NCBI GenBank assembly: GCA_907165065.1
Contig: OU015524.1
Coordinates: forward strand, 62,925,295 to 62,989,294
DNA from: Caprimulgus europaeus
Taxonomy: Eukaryota > Chordata > Aves > Caprimulgiformes > Caprimulgidae
Direction of reading: 5' to 3'
Length of the DNA stretch: 64,000 bases
Shown here: positions 9,373 through 23,200 of the stretch, one piece after another
Position numbering within the stretch: position 1 is the first letter of the stretch
Layout: every line of letters starts with the position of its first letter
Notes under the pieces: model-generated
Database searches by the model: none
Seen by the model: the letters and a program-made list of their open reading frames with translations, nothing else
What the model was told of the DNA's origin: nothing
Position numbers and translations under genes: made by a program

Positions 9373-12300
9373 AACACCTTTGGTTTTCATCAGTATCCTC
9401 TTAACTATTCTTGGATTTTTGAGTCGCTTGGCATGAGGTGATGCAAATCTGCTGCATGGCTCTGGGAGCAGCAAGGAGTGACAAGCTCAGCACATGCTGG
9501 CTGTTCACTCTGAGTGAAAGGTAGAGACACAAGCCATCCTGCAAATTTTTGCCTCAAGAATCAGGAAAAGATGCTTTTTTGTTCCATTTTGCCTCTTCAG
9601 AAACTGTCAGCAGCCCTCTTTCAGATGATGCATGTTAGAAGAGTCAATCTCCACCTCTTCAGTCTAAGCCTTTCTCTGTAGTGCCATTTGTCTCATTTTT
9701 GGCACTGATCAGCAGTTTTGCTCAGTGTATGTGGGACAATGCTGTAGACAATTTACAAACATCAGGAGAAAGAAGGGAGTTGGCAGTGTTTTTTAATTCC
9801 CATAAGCTCTTCTTTTTTATTGTTTCTAATGAGTAGCTGAAAAACAAAATGAGTATTTTATTTCTTGATGAGTGCAAATATTTGTCCAAAATAACTTAAA
9901 TTGTTTATTAATGTGACTCTTTTTGAACATTTCTTTTTTAGGCACCATGTGAAAACTCTTATTTCTTCCATGATGGGTATTTGTCATTGGCTCATGTGAA
10001 TGTTTTGGCAAACCAAAGGATGGATTGTTCCGTTTTGCTTGCTTGGATTGTGAAATGAGAATATCCATAACATGACAGGGCATGAAAGAGCCTGAAATGA
10101 GTTAAGGCTGGACTTTAATGAATGGGCTTTTCATTTAGCGGATTCTTTCTAAACAACTGTGTTAAATCCACTTTCAGTAAATCCAAAGGATGGTTGACAC
10201 ATACATTTCATATGGGTGGGTGTTGGCAGACTAGAACTGATGACACATCATTCCGGATGGGCCATTTTTTCTGCAGATGAGTGTTCTAGCTATTATATTT
10301 CAGCTGGAAGAACTGCTCTGGTGTAGATAAACAGTATGTACTGTGTTTAATCTGATTATCTCAGCTCAAAACCTGGACAGATGAGAATATTCTCAAAGTG
10401 GATACTCCAGGAATCATCCAACCAACATGAATCTCTCAGTCTTCATTGTAAAGGGGGCAGGTTTCTACCTGCTGGATTATGAGATAATGGATATTCCATG
10501 CTGAAGGTGGAAGAACTGAGCAGGCATATACAAGGATAACATGGGATAATGCCCAATGCTTCTTTCAAAGCTGTATATTTATTCAGATGAGGCGTCCCTC
10601 TAGGCAAGTGTTGCACCTGACTGTCTTTCAAGTTTTAAGCAATAAACAAAAATAACGCCTACAATCCATCCTTAAGAGAAAATTAAAGGGATCTAAATTC
10701 AAATGTGAGTATGATGGAAAATGTTGTACCTATGCATCTGTTGCAAGTAATTGAAAACACTGAATTTTGCCAAGACAATTGTGCCAAAAAATGCAGGTCA
10801 TTAGAAAACAAGAGCTGTAAGGAAGTGCAGGCAATAGTTGCATCATTTCGCTTTGCTCATCTTTTCAAGAAGTACAGGGTAAATGTACTATTTGTTCCCT
10901 AAGGAATTGCTATCCCACTTGAACCAGAACTTGATGTACATCTAGCTATGTAGTTTCTCATTATGATGTAGGCTTACCTCTCTTTTAGTTTTCAGAGGTA
11001 TCTCAAAGAGTACTAACGTCCACATGCCAGTTTGCATGGGAACAGTTCAAGGTGACTGACACTTGCTATGTGCTCTTGTTCACATCATAGAATACTGGAC
11101 CTGAGTCCTATAATCACAACCTCAAATAAACATCTGGGATTCCTGATTGCCAGTTTGTTCCTTGGAAAGTCATTTACATTCAGTGCTAGTCTGGAGAGAT
11201 GTTTTTGTGGGATGTGTGGCAAAAATGCTTTTAATCATATCTGTGCCGCTTGCCTGTGGCCACTTTTTATTATTGAAAGTACTAGTGTTTCAGTCCTTGG
11301 CGATCCTTTTGTGTTAGGTTTTGTATTACCTGGTAGGCATTTAGTTTCAGCTACAGACACTGACTCATGCCTGTAAAAACACCTCCTACTGCTTGGTGAG
11401 GCAATGGACTGTGAACAAACTTACTGTCATCAATCAAATTATTTCACAAACTTGTTTGACTTTTGTTGACCTTATGTTTTTAGAGCTGGGAATGCAAAAT
11501 GCAAGCTCTGTATCTCAGGGCTGAAAGTTTGGACCAGACAAGAGATATTGTTCCTTTGCACTCATATACAGGAATATAATTACAACCAGATCACTGGTGT
11601 GACTACTTAGAGAGGTAAAATGTAAAATCCTTGCATGTGTAAGCATAAACTCCACTTTTGCAGATGTTTTAATCTAATTAAATAAGTGGTTGAATGTTTC
11701 CAGGAAGAGTGCACAAGAATATATGAACACAGCAGAAAACAACTTCTCCTGTCTTTTTTAAAAGATGCTCAGATTTTTCACCCTAGCGTTTGCACACCCC
11801 TTGCCAATGTGACTGTAGGTTTATCACGCATTGAAAGACACCAGCCAGTACATTACATACATCAGTCTGTTAGTGTATCAGTGATTTAATTAGCATGCAA
11901 CAAACAGTTGCATACCTTGGAAACATTCCCATCTCCCTAACTACATGAAGTCTGACTATTTCCATATTTAATAACAAGTCATTATGATGGATAAGGGAGG
12001 GAGGATATAGAATTCAGTCAAATTACTATTTCAGGCATCATTTAACTACGGTATACAAGGAGTTAACATGGAAATTAAATGCCAGAGTAGACATGATAAA
12101 GCAATTTATCATTCTAGTCCAACCCTGATGTAGACTGGCACTGAACTGAAGGTTATTCACCTAACCTGGTTTGTGTCTGATTGTGCTGATTTTGAGAGCA
12201 AATGACTTCTGGTGCCTACAAGCTCATGGGGCTTCCAGTTTATCAGCAGATAATCACTGGTTGTCCTTCTCTTTCAGATTGGCTTGTGAACACACACCCT

Positions 12301-12408
12301 TATCGATTCCCACAGATGATGTAACTGGAGTGAAATGGGCCGCTGGAAGTGGTGGTTACTGAAACCTGGCACTGGTTCCCTCGGATTGCGTAGGACACGA
12401 CAAGCACT

Positions 12409-12434
12409 CGCACGTGCATTAGTTACGCACGTGC
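12409..12434. promoter_or_regulatory. Paired palindromic E-boxes in a CpG cluster
   Basis: The 9-mer CGCACGTGC occurs twice (12409-12417 and 12426-12434), so two CACGTG E-boxes lie 17 bases apart, about 1.6 helical turns. The surrounding 60 bases hold several CpG dinucleotides, whereas most of the window has very few. CACGTG is the binding core of bHLH-ZIP and clock factors (USF, MYC/MAX, MITF/TFE, CLOCK:BMAL1). The motif pair is seen directly. Its use as a regulatory site is inferred. Because each box is self-complementary, the pair could also form an 8-bp stem with a 9-base loop. Confidence 0.35.
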
Positions 12435-12848
12435 CTGCTTCCACTCAGTCTATGAGAGAGGAAGGGTTTGTGTAGCAGTGCGGTATGGCACAGGGTGTTG
12501 AAAGGCTACTGCACATATCTGACTCCCTCTAACTTTTAATTTTAGATGCCTAGATTTTACCAAGGAATCTTTCCCCTTAAGCAGTGGCCTGTACTGGTGC
12601 TAAGAGCCATGTAAAGTGTGTCTGCTCTGTAACTCCCTGTGTGGCACTTCCAGTTCTCCTCTGGCCATGTATCTGGGGCTGCTGCAGCCAATGATGGGCA
12701 AGGGAGATGAAAATGTGGCTCCTTTCAGAGCCACTGTTGACCCGTTGCATTCTGAGTAGAGCTGCCCAGGATGGCTGAATTGAAACAATATCATAATAAA
12801 GGATTTCTGCTCTAGAAATTGAGCCAACTGAGCTTTGGTTTTTCTAAG

Positions 12849-12894
12849 ACCTTGGTCACCTGATGTAATCAGGGTAACCTGGTATAACCAAGGT
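12849..12894. repeat. Nested imperfect palindrome
   Basis: An outer inverted pair, ACCTTGGT (12849-12856) and ACCAAGGT (12887-12894), encloses an inner perfect pair, CCTGAT (12859-12864) and ATCAGG (12868-12873), around a 3-base loop GTA. The arms are unequal in length on the two sides, so the full fold is imperfect. No flanking features identify it as a transposon end. Confidence 0.4.
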
Positions 12895-15800
12895 AACCTT
12901 GACTGTAATTGGAAGGCAAACAATCATATTGAAAATGACATCTTGTAACGTTGCAATAATCTGTGGTGGTTTACTATGGGTCATTGTGGACTAGCTGCTT
13001 TGGCTAAACTGACAGGTGATGCTAACTGAAACCAAAACTTTCTGAAGTACTATAATTCTTCTTAGCCTATCCATTTTTTTTCCTGTAAGCTGAATTGAAA
13101 ACTTGTGTTCATAGCATTTCAGCTAAAGTTTTACAACTATTTAGTTGATTTAAATTTGTTTTTTTGATATTATTTCCAATATATTAAAAAAATTCTCCCC
13201 CATTTTTAAAACAATATTTTGAATTTTTTAAAGTTTCCAGTGCATCTTCAGTAATGGAAGAAAAATGTGCTGCATAATAAGAGTTCTGAGACAAACATAT
13301 CTGTGCGATGCTGCAAGGTTTTTTTTTGTTGTGGATTTTTTTTTTTAATTAAAGTAGAGATTGATCTCAGCCAGGTGTTATTCACACTAGCTTCTTAAGT
13401 GGATTGTAAATTGGAAATAAATCTGGAGGAATAAATGGCATGCTCTTCTGCTGTTTGGTCTTGTGAAAAATGTACCTGATGATTACAGTCTCAGGCCCCT
13501 GCTTTTGCTGCACAGGTGAGCACAGGCAAACAGGTGAGCAAAACTGTTCTTGAAAGACATCAGTAAGAGGGAAAATTATCCGTTGCACCCATAGAGTACC
13601 AGAATCAATTGCTTGGGCAGTCAGAAAGCTGAAATCACCTTTGCTGGTGGAAATTTTCTTTCTGATTTTTTCTATGGACCAGAGAACTGGATTGCCCTTG
13701 GTTTCTCTCTCTCCTCTAACCCTAGTAAAGCTTCTATTGCTTCTATGCTATTCAGTGCTTTTCAGGAACCCAAGGTGGTGGGTTACTGCAGACTCTCTAA
13801 ACAGCACTTTCAAGACACAATTAAGAAAATTATTTTGGAAGGATTTATTTGCATCCAGATGGCTGGCCACAAATGTGCAGGCCAATATGTTGTCCATCAG
13901 CTCTCAGTGAGTATCATAATGGCTTGGGGTTTTGCATGCTATAATCCAGGATGTAAACTCTGTGTCTGTCAGCTTATTCATATTCAAGCCCTGCCCAGTA
14001 TACACGGGAGCAAATCTAGTTGGATCTTCTTGGGCAGTGGCTATCCAATTTTGGAGTGTCTGTTGACGTCTTGAAACATCCTTTGGTTCCTTACAGAAAC
14101 AAAACCAAGCTCTTTCAAACATGTTCACCAAACTGAGCTGTGTAAACATGTCACTTTTCATCAAAATCTGAACTGTTTGGGAAGTTTTACATGTGTCTGT
14201 TCTCATGTGCTCTGTCTTCCTCTCTCCTTTACTTTTTTCCCTACCCCACCCTCTTCCCTCCTTCCTGTCAAAACAGTGACAGCTTATGTTTTGCAATACA
14301 GGCAAATTTTTATTTTAGCAAAACTTAATATAGTAAAAAATGTTGGCTATCTATCTCTAAATGTGTGCTTTCCTATGCTGCCTAGCATGAGGGTAAAAAG
14401 TACCTCCCCCACCCATAAGTTATTAATGCAAGACAATATATTCCTGTTAGTTGAAACACCTCTTTATTTTTAAGGCGTACAAGCAGTGTCCTTTCCTCGC
14501 CCTCTATCCTCCCCCCATAACAAAACAAAGCAAAGGCCAGCAGGACCAGAGAGTGTGAATTCCACTGCCTCTCTTCTGAGCCACGCACCCCCTTCCCTCC
14601 CGCAGGGAGGTGAACACCATCCACACACATCATTTGAGACAGGAACAACATAACACAATCTGTTTTCAAATTTTCTAAATATTTCCCGACTTCCATTGCA
14701 GGCTGTTGTCTTTACGCTGTGAATTTGTGCCAAAAACTCCCCAACAGCATTCTTCTCTGCCTTCCCAAATCACTCGGAAAGCACACAAACCTTTCCTTGA
14801 GTCATTGATTTCCACAAGAAAGTGTTTGTGTTTATTACATATGAAGGAAGAATGGCTAGACTGCACATTTTACAGCTCACAGCTCTTCAGTGAAAGCCAC
14901 AAATAAGGTCTTTGACAGCACAGGGCTGCTTTCTTCTCTCAGTATTTCAATCTGTGAACAGGACTTCTCCTTTCCCAGAACATCCTGGGTGCTGCTGTGC
15001 TGGGTAGGAAACAACTGCCTGGCAGTTTTCTACCCCTTTCAAGCCCACAAGGCTCTGAAACGTGTTGTACCGTCTATAAATGGTTTTGCTGCCTGAATGA
15101 AAAGCTTTTGATGTGTACACAGTGCAATTTCATAGGATAATAATCATCTGTATTTCAGAGAGCTATACTGAGTGGCTTAGTCTAGACAAGAATGTGTTAA
15201 ATTAGTACTGGAACAATTTAGCAGACACTGAATTAATTAGGAGAGGGGTTTTTTCCTACTGTAAAAAAGTAAGATATCTAGCACCTAATAATTAAGTTAG
15301 ACCATAGAAATTTTCAGAATTCATCTTTAGAAGCACTTGAAGTGATCAAGTGACTAATACTTGTCAGTGAGGGCCTACACTCGTGACAGTAGCAGTTTGC
15401 TCTGCCCTATATGAATGCATTTGTGCCTGGCCATGACTGTATTTTGAGGAGGCATAATCCTTGATTGCCTCCATTTCTTTCCTCACTTCTCTAGCAACAT
15501 AGCACATTTGTACTCTTGTATTTCTGTGCATTTTTTCCTCTGGGTCAAAACCACTATCACTTTGTACTTTTGTAAAGTACTACTGGAGCACGGGTCCTAC
15601 CATTTGGTGTTTGTGTTTCAGCTCTCCCACTCTTCACAGAGCTGTTCCAAAACTGAAAGCATGATTTAGTGATTTAAGCAAAGAAAGGAGGTTAATAGAC
15701 TGTGGTTCTGTTTCTCAATAGGGCATCAGTAGCTGTCATGTAAAACTGACAAACAACTTTTTAAGTTCCTTGAGCCACACTGTAAAACAATACTCTGCAC

Positions 15801-16791
15801 TGGGGTTTGACTAAATTTGCAGGTGCTCAGCATCAGGCAAATAGAATGAGTTTCCTTTCCATTCAAAAACCTGTACCTGAAAGATTGATCTTTTGTCCCT
15901 AACTGTGTCATCTGGTTTAAAACATATACTACCTGTCCTTATGGCCTTGTATTTTTGTGCTAGTTCATAGTGCAGTCAACATAAAGAGGTCTGTGTACTT
16001 TCTGATGTGTGAAGAGCTCATATTATCCACAGGTCTGAAACCACATTGCCACAACCTGATGTCTGAAATCTGAAAATCTGAGTGAATATGTCCTAATTTT
16101 GACACCCAGATTCTGAGGCACCCGTGTTAAATGGCCTCTGATAATCATATCAGTTGTTCCAATTGTCTAATACAAATGGACTATCCCAAAGCTTAATTTT
16201 TCATCCTTACAAAATGTGTCAGGGTACCTATATATAGCTGATATAACGATAGGAAACATCATCTCTATTGCTATGGAATAGTTGTTTTGCAAAATTATGT
16301 TTTCCAAAATGAGATATCTGAACTTTGTTTAACGTTTGTTTGCTTGATTCAGACAGAAGATCAGTCTTTCCACTGAGCTCGGGGGAAAGGTTGACAGAAC
16401 CTATGTTTTGGTCTGTGTTGACAAGATCTAGTTTGATCTGGGGATGCTCCTTCACTTGTGGTCCTGAAGTTCCCAGTCATTGTTCATGGCATATGTTTCA
16501 ATGAGACCAGTCACTTCAATAAAGCCCATTTCTAATGTAATTAACAAGAATATTTTGCTGTCATTATCAGCAAATGTGTGTGAAAAAATACAGGAAATGC
16601 TGTTACTTTATTTCAGGAGACTATGAAGACGACCAAGCAGGCAAGTAAGATAAGACATAGCAAGACAAATAGAACATATCTATGCTAACTACTGGGTGTG
16701 TGACCAAGGACTGGATCCAGTCACTATTTCTATGCACAGCTTCACACATATCTCAGGCTCTGGAGAGAGAGATCATAAAGTATATTGAAAG

Positions 16792-17440
16792 CATAGAATC
16801 ATAGAGCCATTTTGACCTTTAAGATCATCAAGACCAACCATTAACCTACCACTGCCAAGTCCACCACTAAACCATGTCTTCAAGAACCTCATCTACACAT
16901 ATTTTAAACACCTCCATGGATGGTGACTCAACCACTTCCCTGGGCAGCCTGTTACAATGTTTGATAACCCTTACAGTGAAGAAATTTTTCCTAATATCCA
17001 GTCTAAACCTCCCCTAGCACAACTTGACATAATTTTCTCTTGTCCTATCACTTGTTACTTGGGAGAAGAGACACACACCCACCTCGCTACAACCTCCTTT
17101 CAGGCAGTTGTAGGGAGCGATAAGGTCTCCCCTCATCCTCCTTTTCTAAAGAATGAACAATCCCAGTTCCCTCAGCTGCTCCTCATAGGACTTGTGCTCC
17201 AGACCCTTCACCAGCTTCACTGCCCTTCTTTGGATGTGCTCCAGTACCTCAATGTCTTTCATGTAGTGAGGGGCCCAAAACGGAACAGAGTACTCGAGGA
17301 GTGGCCTCACCAATGTTCAGTACAGGGGGACAATCACTTCCCTAGTCCTGCTGGCCACACTATTTCTGATACAAACCAGGATTCTATTGGCCTTCTTGGC
17401 TACCTGGGCACACTGCTGGCTCATGTTCAGCTGAGGATGC
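16792..17440 (-). mobile_element. CR1 LINE, 5'-truncated, minus strand
   Basis: The left end CATAGAATCATAGAGCCATT (16792) is a CR1 3' terminus read backwards. It is followed by a 3' region with the TTTAAGATCATCAAGACCAA block typical of a different CR1 subfamily from the copy at 6021. The right part, to about 17440, matches the complement of the ORF2 C-terminal coding region, including words near 17340-17420 for the LLAVTR-like and SQQCAQ-like segment. About 650 bases remain. The reading frame is broken by several stops and small gaps. The plus-strand frame at 16957-17448 is antisense to it and not a gene. Confidence 0.93.
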
Positions 17441-20186
17441 AGATCTGACTGTGTTTAAGCAGTCTGGGTGGATCAAACAGAGTGGAAACTGGGTCTCACC
17501 ACAGGTCTCCCAGAAGACACAGCAATCATTTCCAGATGCAATTTCCCTTCTTGGAGGCAGGGGATGCTGGTATCTCTTAAGTGTTTGAACTTAGGCTGTG
17601 AACAGTGGGTGCCTGACTCAAAGAGATTTGGGGCAAACAAGGCCTGCAATGTGGGCAAAAATCTGAGTCATGAGGAACAGAAAGTTTGTGTCTGCACTTG
17701 AATCTGCTCCCATTCCTGCTTATGAGTGTGTGATGGCCTTTTAACAGCATGTGCTTCAGGTTTCTGCCCCAGTATGAGCTACAGAACTGTGGACACTGTG
17801 GGCTGTGCAGGCAATTCCTTTTGGGGCACTCTACCACTAAACCAGTTTAATAGCTCTCCAGACTGTTTTTACAGCTGAATAAGGTGCAGGGATTGGACTA
17901 TGGGCCTTTCATCTTAGAGATGGCTCCCTACCATATGTTTTTGTTATGAAGAAGGTAAAATCTTCCAAAGTTTGATGTTACACAGCTAAAAGTTTGCACA
18001 GGACTTTAGAAAAACAAAACAATCTACATTATTATAAAAATAGAGCTCTTATATGTAATGAGCTAAAGTGACTATATTGCAGTTTTACAGCTAATTTGGG
18101 AAGTCCTTGTCACTGTTCCCATAGTTTTAAAGCCCAAAAGTATGAAGAATTTTTGAAGAAACTAAGTAACTGGAACTACAATGGACAACTTCATGCAGGG
18201 GATGAATTGGCTGTTCAGCAGAATAGTTCCTGTGTTGTAGGAGAACTTGCTCCTCTGCTTTCTGCCTCCTTTGTGCAAACTGCCTGTGCAGAGCTGAGAC
18301 AGTCTTGCTGGGCAGCAATCAATACAGTGCTGCATACCACCAGCCATTCTGGAATCTACTTCTCCCACCCACACTGTGGTGGTTTCACAATGTACTTTCT
18401 TGTACCGTAGCAAGGACAGCCTCCTCAGGACATGTTTTTCTTAGTCACATGGATTTGTCAGATCCAGACTTTTTTTCTAATCAAATAAGCTTTTCAGTGT
18501 GTACTCAGCATTGAATGAGCCCAAAGACTCACATAACCAGTCCAGGTGACTCTTTAAGGAGGCTTTTAATATCTGTAATTTACTGCCTATGTTTTCTCTT
18601 CTTTGAAGCGTACCTCACTTCCCCGCTTGGACTGAGCAGCACCACGGCACCCGTTCTGAGTAAAAAATGACAATATGGTCCTTTATCAGCAGTGAGCAAT
18701 ATTTAATTCAAATGTTGACGCTGCAAAACTACACTGACAAAGGACTGTGTAGGGGTGGATGGGTTGGGAAAACCTGTGGGACAGCATGAGGAATTAGCAT
18801 GTGGGCAGCGTGACTCCTTGGTTAAGCATGGAGACCCAACAGATCTGGCTCTGTCAGACAGAGCCTGAGCTTACCTGGGCCAGTAGAGCTCTGCCACATT
18901 CAGTGCCACTACAGCAGTTTATGAAATGTGAGGTTTTTATTTTTGAATATCCTCCTCTCTGGTGATCACCTTACTAGTCAGATTCCTTTTCCTGAGGGTG
19001 CATTGCCTAGCTGTTAAATTTCAAATTATCCAGATAAAAAACGTGCCAGTAAGGCTTTGGTCTGCTTTCTGCGTTGCTGTTAGTAGTTGATGAGCAATGG
19101 TACTTGGCTACGCCATCCGCTGGGGCTTAATCTCCCCATCATATTAATAGTTATATCACAGAAGTCCACTGAATGGAGACTGTTCCTTCTTGAAAAATTG
19201 CTCTCTCCCCTAAAGTAAAGGATCTGTGTGAGAAAAGAGACACCTTGTAACGCCGGTTTAATTTTTCAAAACAACTTGAATTTTGAAAGGACCATAACAC
19301 ATTTTGTTTACTTTGTTATTGTCATGTAAAGGACAAGACCTGTGTCCTGTGGACTGCCAGACATGTAGCATCACTGAGGACAGCTTCATTCTCACATCAG
19401 GGAGTCCTGTGAGCTACTATCTTGCTGCTGGTAGTGTGACCCATGACTGGGAAGGCTGACCTCTCCAGCATGGGACCATGGACCACAGCACAACCTGCTC
19501 AGTGTGCTGCCTGGAGAAGCTTGGTCAAAGTTCGTCTGGAGGCATTCACTGTTACACTGTGCTCTGTAGTCTGGGCATGTGTTAAATATAGGAATAGCAA
19601 GGAATAGCATCTGGAAGAATAGAGGGAGAAGAGGGAACCCGAGGTAAAAAGAAGACAATACTAGTCAGATGCACTGTTTGTTACTGGTTTCAGTCAGTTT
19701 TTCCCCACTTCTCCTCTAAAATTCTGTTTGGAAATTAAAAACCCTTTTATCCTTCTCCTGCTGGGCTTGTGATTACAAATAAAAATATAAGCATGTATGT
19801 GGCCCTCTTGAATCACATTTTCTACATAGCTGTATTGAATTGAGATCTTCCAAACAAGGCACGATCTTTTCAGAAATCTTTTTTTCACTAATGCTTCCCA
19901 TCAGCCTGCTGCAGGCATTCAAAAAGTCAATGTTTAATCAATGGAGAAAAATGACAATGATGTCAAACAGAATGCTGAGTTCCTGCAGGCCACAGGTTGA
20001 AAAGAGAAGGTTTTTGTCAGTTAATTGAAATATAAACAGGATTTTTCTGGTGTGCTATTTCCCCCCATTTGTTCTCTCTTTGCTAATATTTAACAGGCCT
20101 TTCTTGATTACAGTGCCAGAATTATACTCTAAATGCAAACTGAAGGTTGTTTTTTTGTCCTCTAATCAGTGGCTATATGTATGAAA

Positions 20187-20209
20187 TCTCTCTCTCTCTC
20201 TCTCTCTCT
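20187..20209. repeat. (TC)n dinucleotide microsatellite
   Basis: About 11.5 perfect TC units follow GAAA. Likely polymorphic in length. Confidence 0.85.
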
Positions 20210-23200
20210 AATACATATTTCACAAATCAATGTGGGGAGAAATCATGTCCAGGCACAGTTGACTATAAAGGCAAAATGGCATTAGTAATTTTAAAAATTA
20301 TAAATCTCAGTATATGAGTAAATTCTCCACTGAGAAATGTAAACAGTCTTCATTACTACTGCATTACCAGCACATCTGAATCTAGCTACGAACTCGGCTT
20401 CACAAGTATGTTAAGTTCCCTCTGGGTCTGAAGTCAGGTCAGACATCTCTTTCCTGCTAAAGTGGGACCATTTCAAATCTTATCTGTGGTACATTTCTTT
20501 CAGATTCAGCTGGCAGCTGCAGATCTCTTTTGGCTTGGGTTTTTCAGATTCCCCTGTAGGGAGCACCGTAAGGTCCCATATGTCCTCCTGCTTCTCTGTC
20601 CCAGTCCCACGTGGAGCTGCTCCCTTCAGGGGTTTGGACTGCCTGTGCATTAAAAAGCTCATTTCCCAGCTGTGCATGCGCGTCCAGGATTTTTTGCTTG
20701 ATAGCCAAAATTTTTAGTCAAACAGGGAGGATTTATTAAGCTGATATAAAGTTATCAATTTGTAAAACTTCCACACAGTTCACTTTTCAACCAACCCATT
20801 CCTATAAATAGCTGCTAATTTCCAATTTCAACGTATTTTTCTCCTGTTTTTTACTTCTGCTGTTGCTGGAGCTTCTTGTGTTCATCTGAACTTTGGCAGC
20901 AAAGCCCATTTCTGTATTCCATGATACTTTTAACTCTACAACTACGTGAAAGCATGTCACATCCATGTCACAAACGGTGGCAGACACTGACACGCTAGTC
21001 CTTAGTGCCTGACTAAATTTGCAACCCAATTCTACAGCACATTTAAAACCATATCTGTGTCATCCTTTTTCTGACAGGCATATTGTTGCCTGTGTGATTG
21101 GAGGACCACGAGTGCATTTTGTTCGGCACCAGTTTGTACCACTGCCCTTGATTTTGCCAGAATTTTGTACACCTGTGCGAGTAACTTTATTAAAAAAAAG
21201 TGAAATCTCACTGAAATGTGAGGTCAGGTTTGTCTGGCAAAGTCTGTTTTCCCTTTGCACTCCGATCTTTTGTTAGTCATAAACTCCTGCTCCAGCTTTG
21301 CTATAACTTTGCCTGAAACTCATGTCAGCTCTAGTTAAACAGGTTACCTCACTTTTTGTTTTAATACTAACACTATACTGACACACTTTATAAATTTTCA
21401 CCTATAACTGGAAATTTATCAGCATCTAACACCTCACCTCTTTTTGGGCTCATTGGTATGAATTATCTTGATCTACTGATCCAAGAATATTTCTCTTCAG
21501 TTAAAATAGTTTTATATTCTTCCTTCTTGGTTGCAAATGGACTGGAAGTATTTCATCATCATCAGTCAGCTAATTCTTGATTTTCCCCAATGCTGGGAAA
21601 TTAAGTCCTTGGAAACAAAAGTGTAAAAATTACTGATGTTTACAACAATTTCCTATAATTTGGTCATGATTCCTGCCTATGAAGAAGCTACAAGTGGTAT
21701 AGGGGGAAATGAACCCTTCACCCATGTGGTGTACCTGAGAAATGGTTAATATCTAGATTCAGTACTCATTATAGTCATATCACTATAATAAGGTCAATAA
21801 CAGGCTGTGTTTAGGTTGTGTTAGAAAGCAGTCATCAAAAGTTTTAGAAAAATCGACTCATATTCAGTAATGGTCATATAATATTTTAAGATTACATCAC
21901 CAATATGAAAAATATTTCAAGAACATACTCTTTGAATCCTCACATTCATTTTATTATAGACAGGAGTAACTTCTCCTTTTGACATCTCATCAGACTTTAA
22001 CAAGACCCTGCTAGGATTGTGTATGTCAGGGCATTTTTCAACATTAGCAACTTGTGGTCTGAAACCCACTTGAAATGGTTCGGGGGGGTTTGTGCTTTAG
22101 AACAACACAATCACTATTATGACCAATGAGTAACACTAAAAATAAGGAATATGGTATCACAGGAGCTGATGTTTCCCAGCTGATATTCTTCAGCTCTTCA
22201 TTCCACCTCTCTTATCCCAGTGTCTTTTTCCTGGACCCTCCCTCAGCATCCCTTATAGTCAGTCCCTCTGTTTTTTCCACTTCTACAGTCTCATTAGTAG
22301 GTCAGTGCTGGGCACTGTAGGATGGGCTGATGGTGCTGGCCTCTGCTGGGAGCACTTGCTGCCCAGGTCTGAATGAGCCCCCTAAACTCTTGGGGAATAC
22401 TGCACCATGCTTCCCTGCAGCCCAGGGCCACAGGTGGGTTGCAGTGGGCAACACAGACTTTTAATGCAGGGCATCAAATAACATCTGCAAGCAGGAAATG
22501 TAAAACATATTGGTGTTCATTCCTTAGCTATAACTAATAATAAATTCCTTCAAAAACTGTCTATATCCTCTTTTTCATTGTTCTTTATTTCTGCTGCAAA
22601 TAACTTGCAACAATAAAAATGAAGAGATGCCAAACTTGTGTGGCTCTTCAAAGCAAATTCTTTCCTTGAAATGAAGTTCAGCTGAAAAGTCTGACCCTCC
22701 TCCACAGTATACGTGCAGGCCAGATGGGCTAGTGCTATCCTTCAGTTTGAAGCCATTCTTAGGGTACGTTGCCCTCTTTCCTCGTGAGCCTGAAAGAAAC
22801 AGATCAGAAACTTAATGTCTCCCTCCTGTCTTGCAGAATTTTTCTCTGGTATCTCCTCTGAGTGGAGTCCCTTAAGGCCAGATGCATAATGATCTATTCA
22901 GTAGAGTTGGCTAATATCTTATTCTCCAGAGCCATTCAGTCATTGCTGACTTTCCTTACAGTTCTGTCCTCAAGTTCCTCAGAGTTTTCTTCCTTTCTCA
23001 CTAATGAATGTTCGTTATTTCTCCCTTAAACCCCACTGCACCCCATGGTGGATTTTTGCATCTTTTAATTTCCCAGGAGATATATGAAGGGTCTACAACC
23101 AAAATGCTTTGCTTGCTCTTATCCAGGAGATTACAGAGGGGAATCAGATAAAAGCAGGGGTTGAATACTCAATACTTTGCCATTGTCAGCAGGAATGCAC

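Larger units (their letters stand above)
6766..16791. other. 10-kb gene-free unique stretch
   Basis: No repeat family or complete gene is recognised. Noted inside: a minus-strand splice-bounded segment (7692-7759), a small open frame after an acceptor-like tract (9163-9372), the CpG-rich paired E-boxes (12409-12434), an imperfect palindrome (12849-12894), and two opposed open frames of 153 and 133 codons at 13613-14305 that I cannot assign. Parts near 9830-10180 have the even, repeat-free AT-rich texture often seen in conserved non-coding elements, but conservation cannot be judged from one genome. Confidence 0.5.

Noticed and set aside
13613..14074. 153-codon plus-strand ORF, the longest in the window
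   Set aside because: A rough estimate (64 kb, six frames, about 6% stop codons) makes one ORF of this length likely by chance. There is no motif, no Kozak-like or splice support, and a second frame overlaps it on the other strand.
13904..14305. 133-codon minus-strand ORF whose C-terminal 60 residues look protein-like and begin after a CTGTAAG acceptor-like word
   Set aside because: I considered a retroviral gag-like or host exon origin but could not match any family. There is no flanking LTR, zinc knuckle or protease motif. A protein search would settle it.
16957..17448. 163-codon plus-strand ORF
   Set aside because: Entirely antisense to a CR1 copy. Its length comes from the CR1 sequence, not from a host gene.
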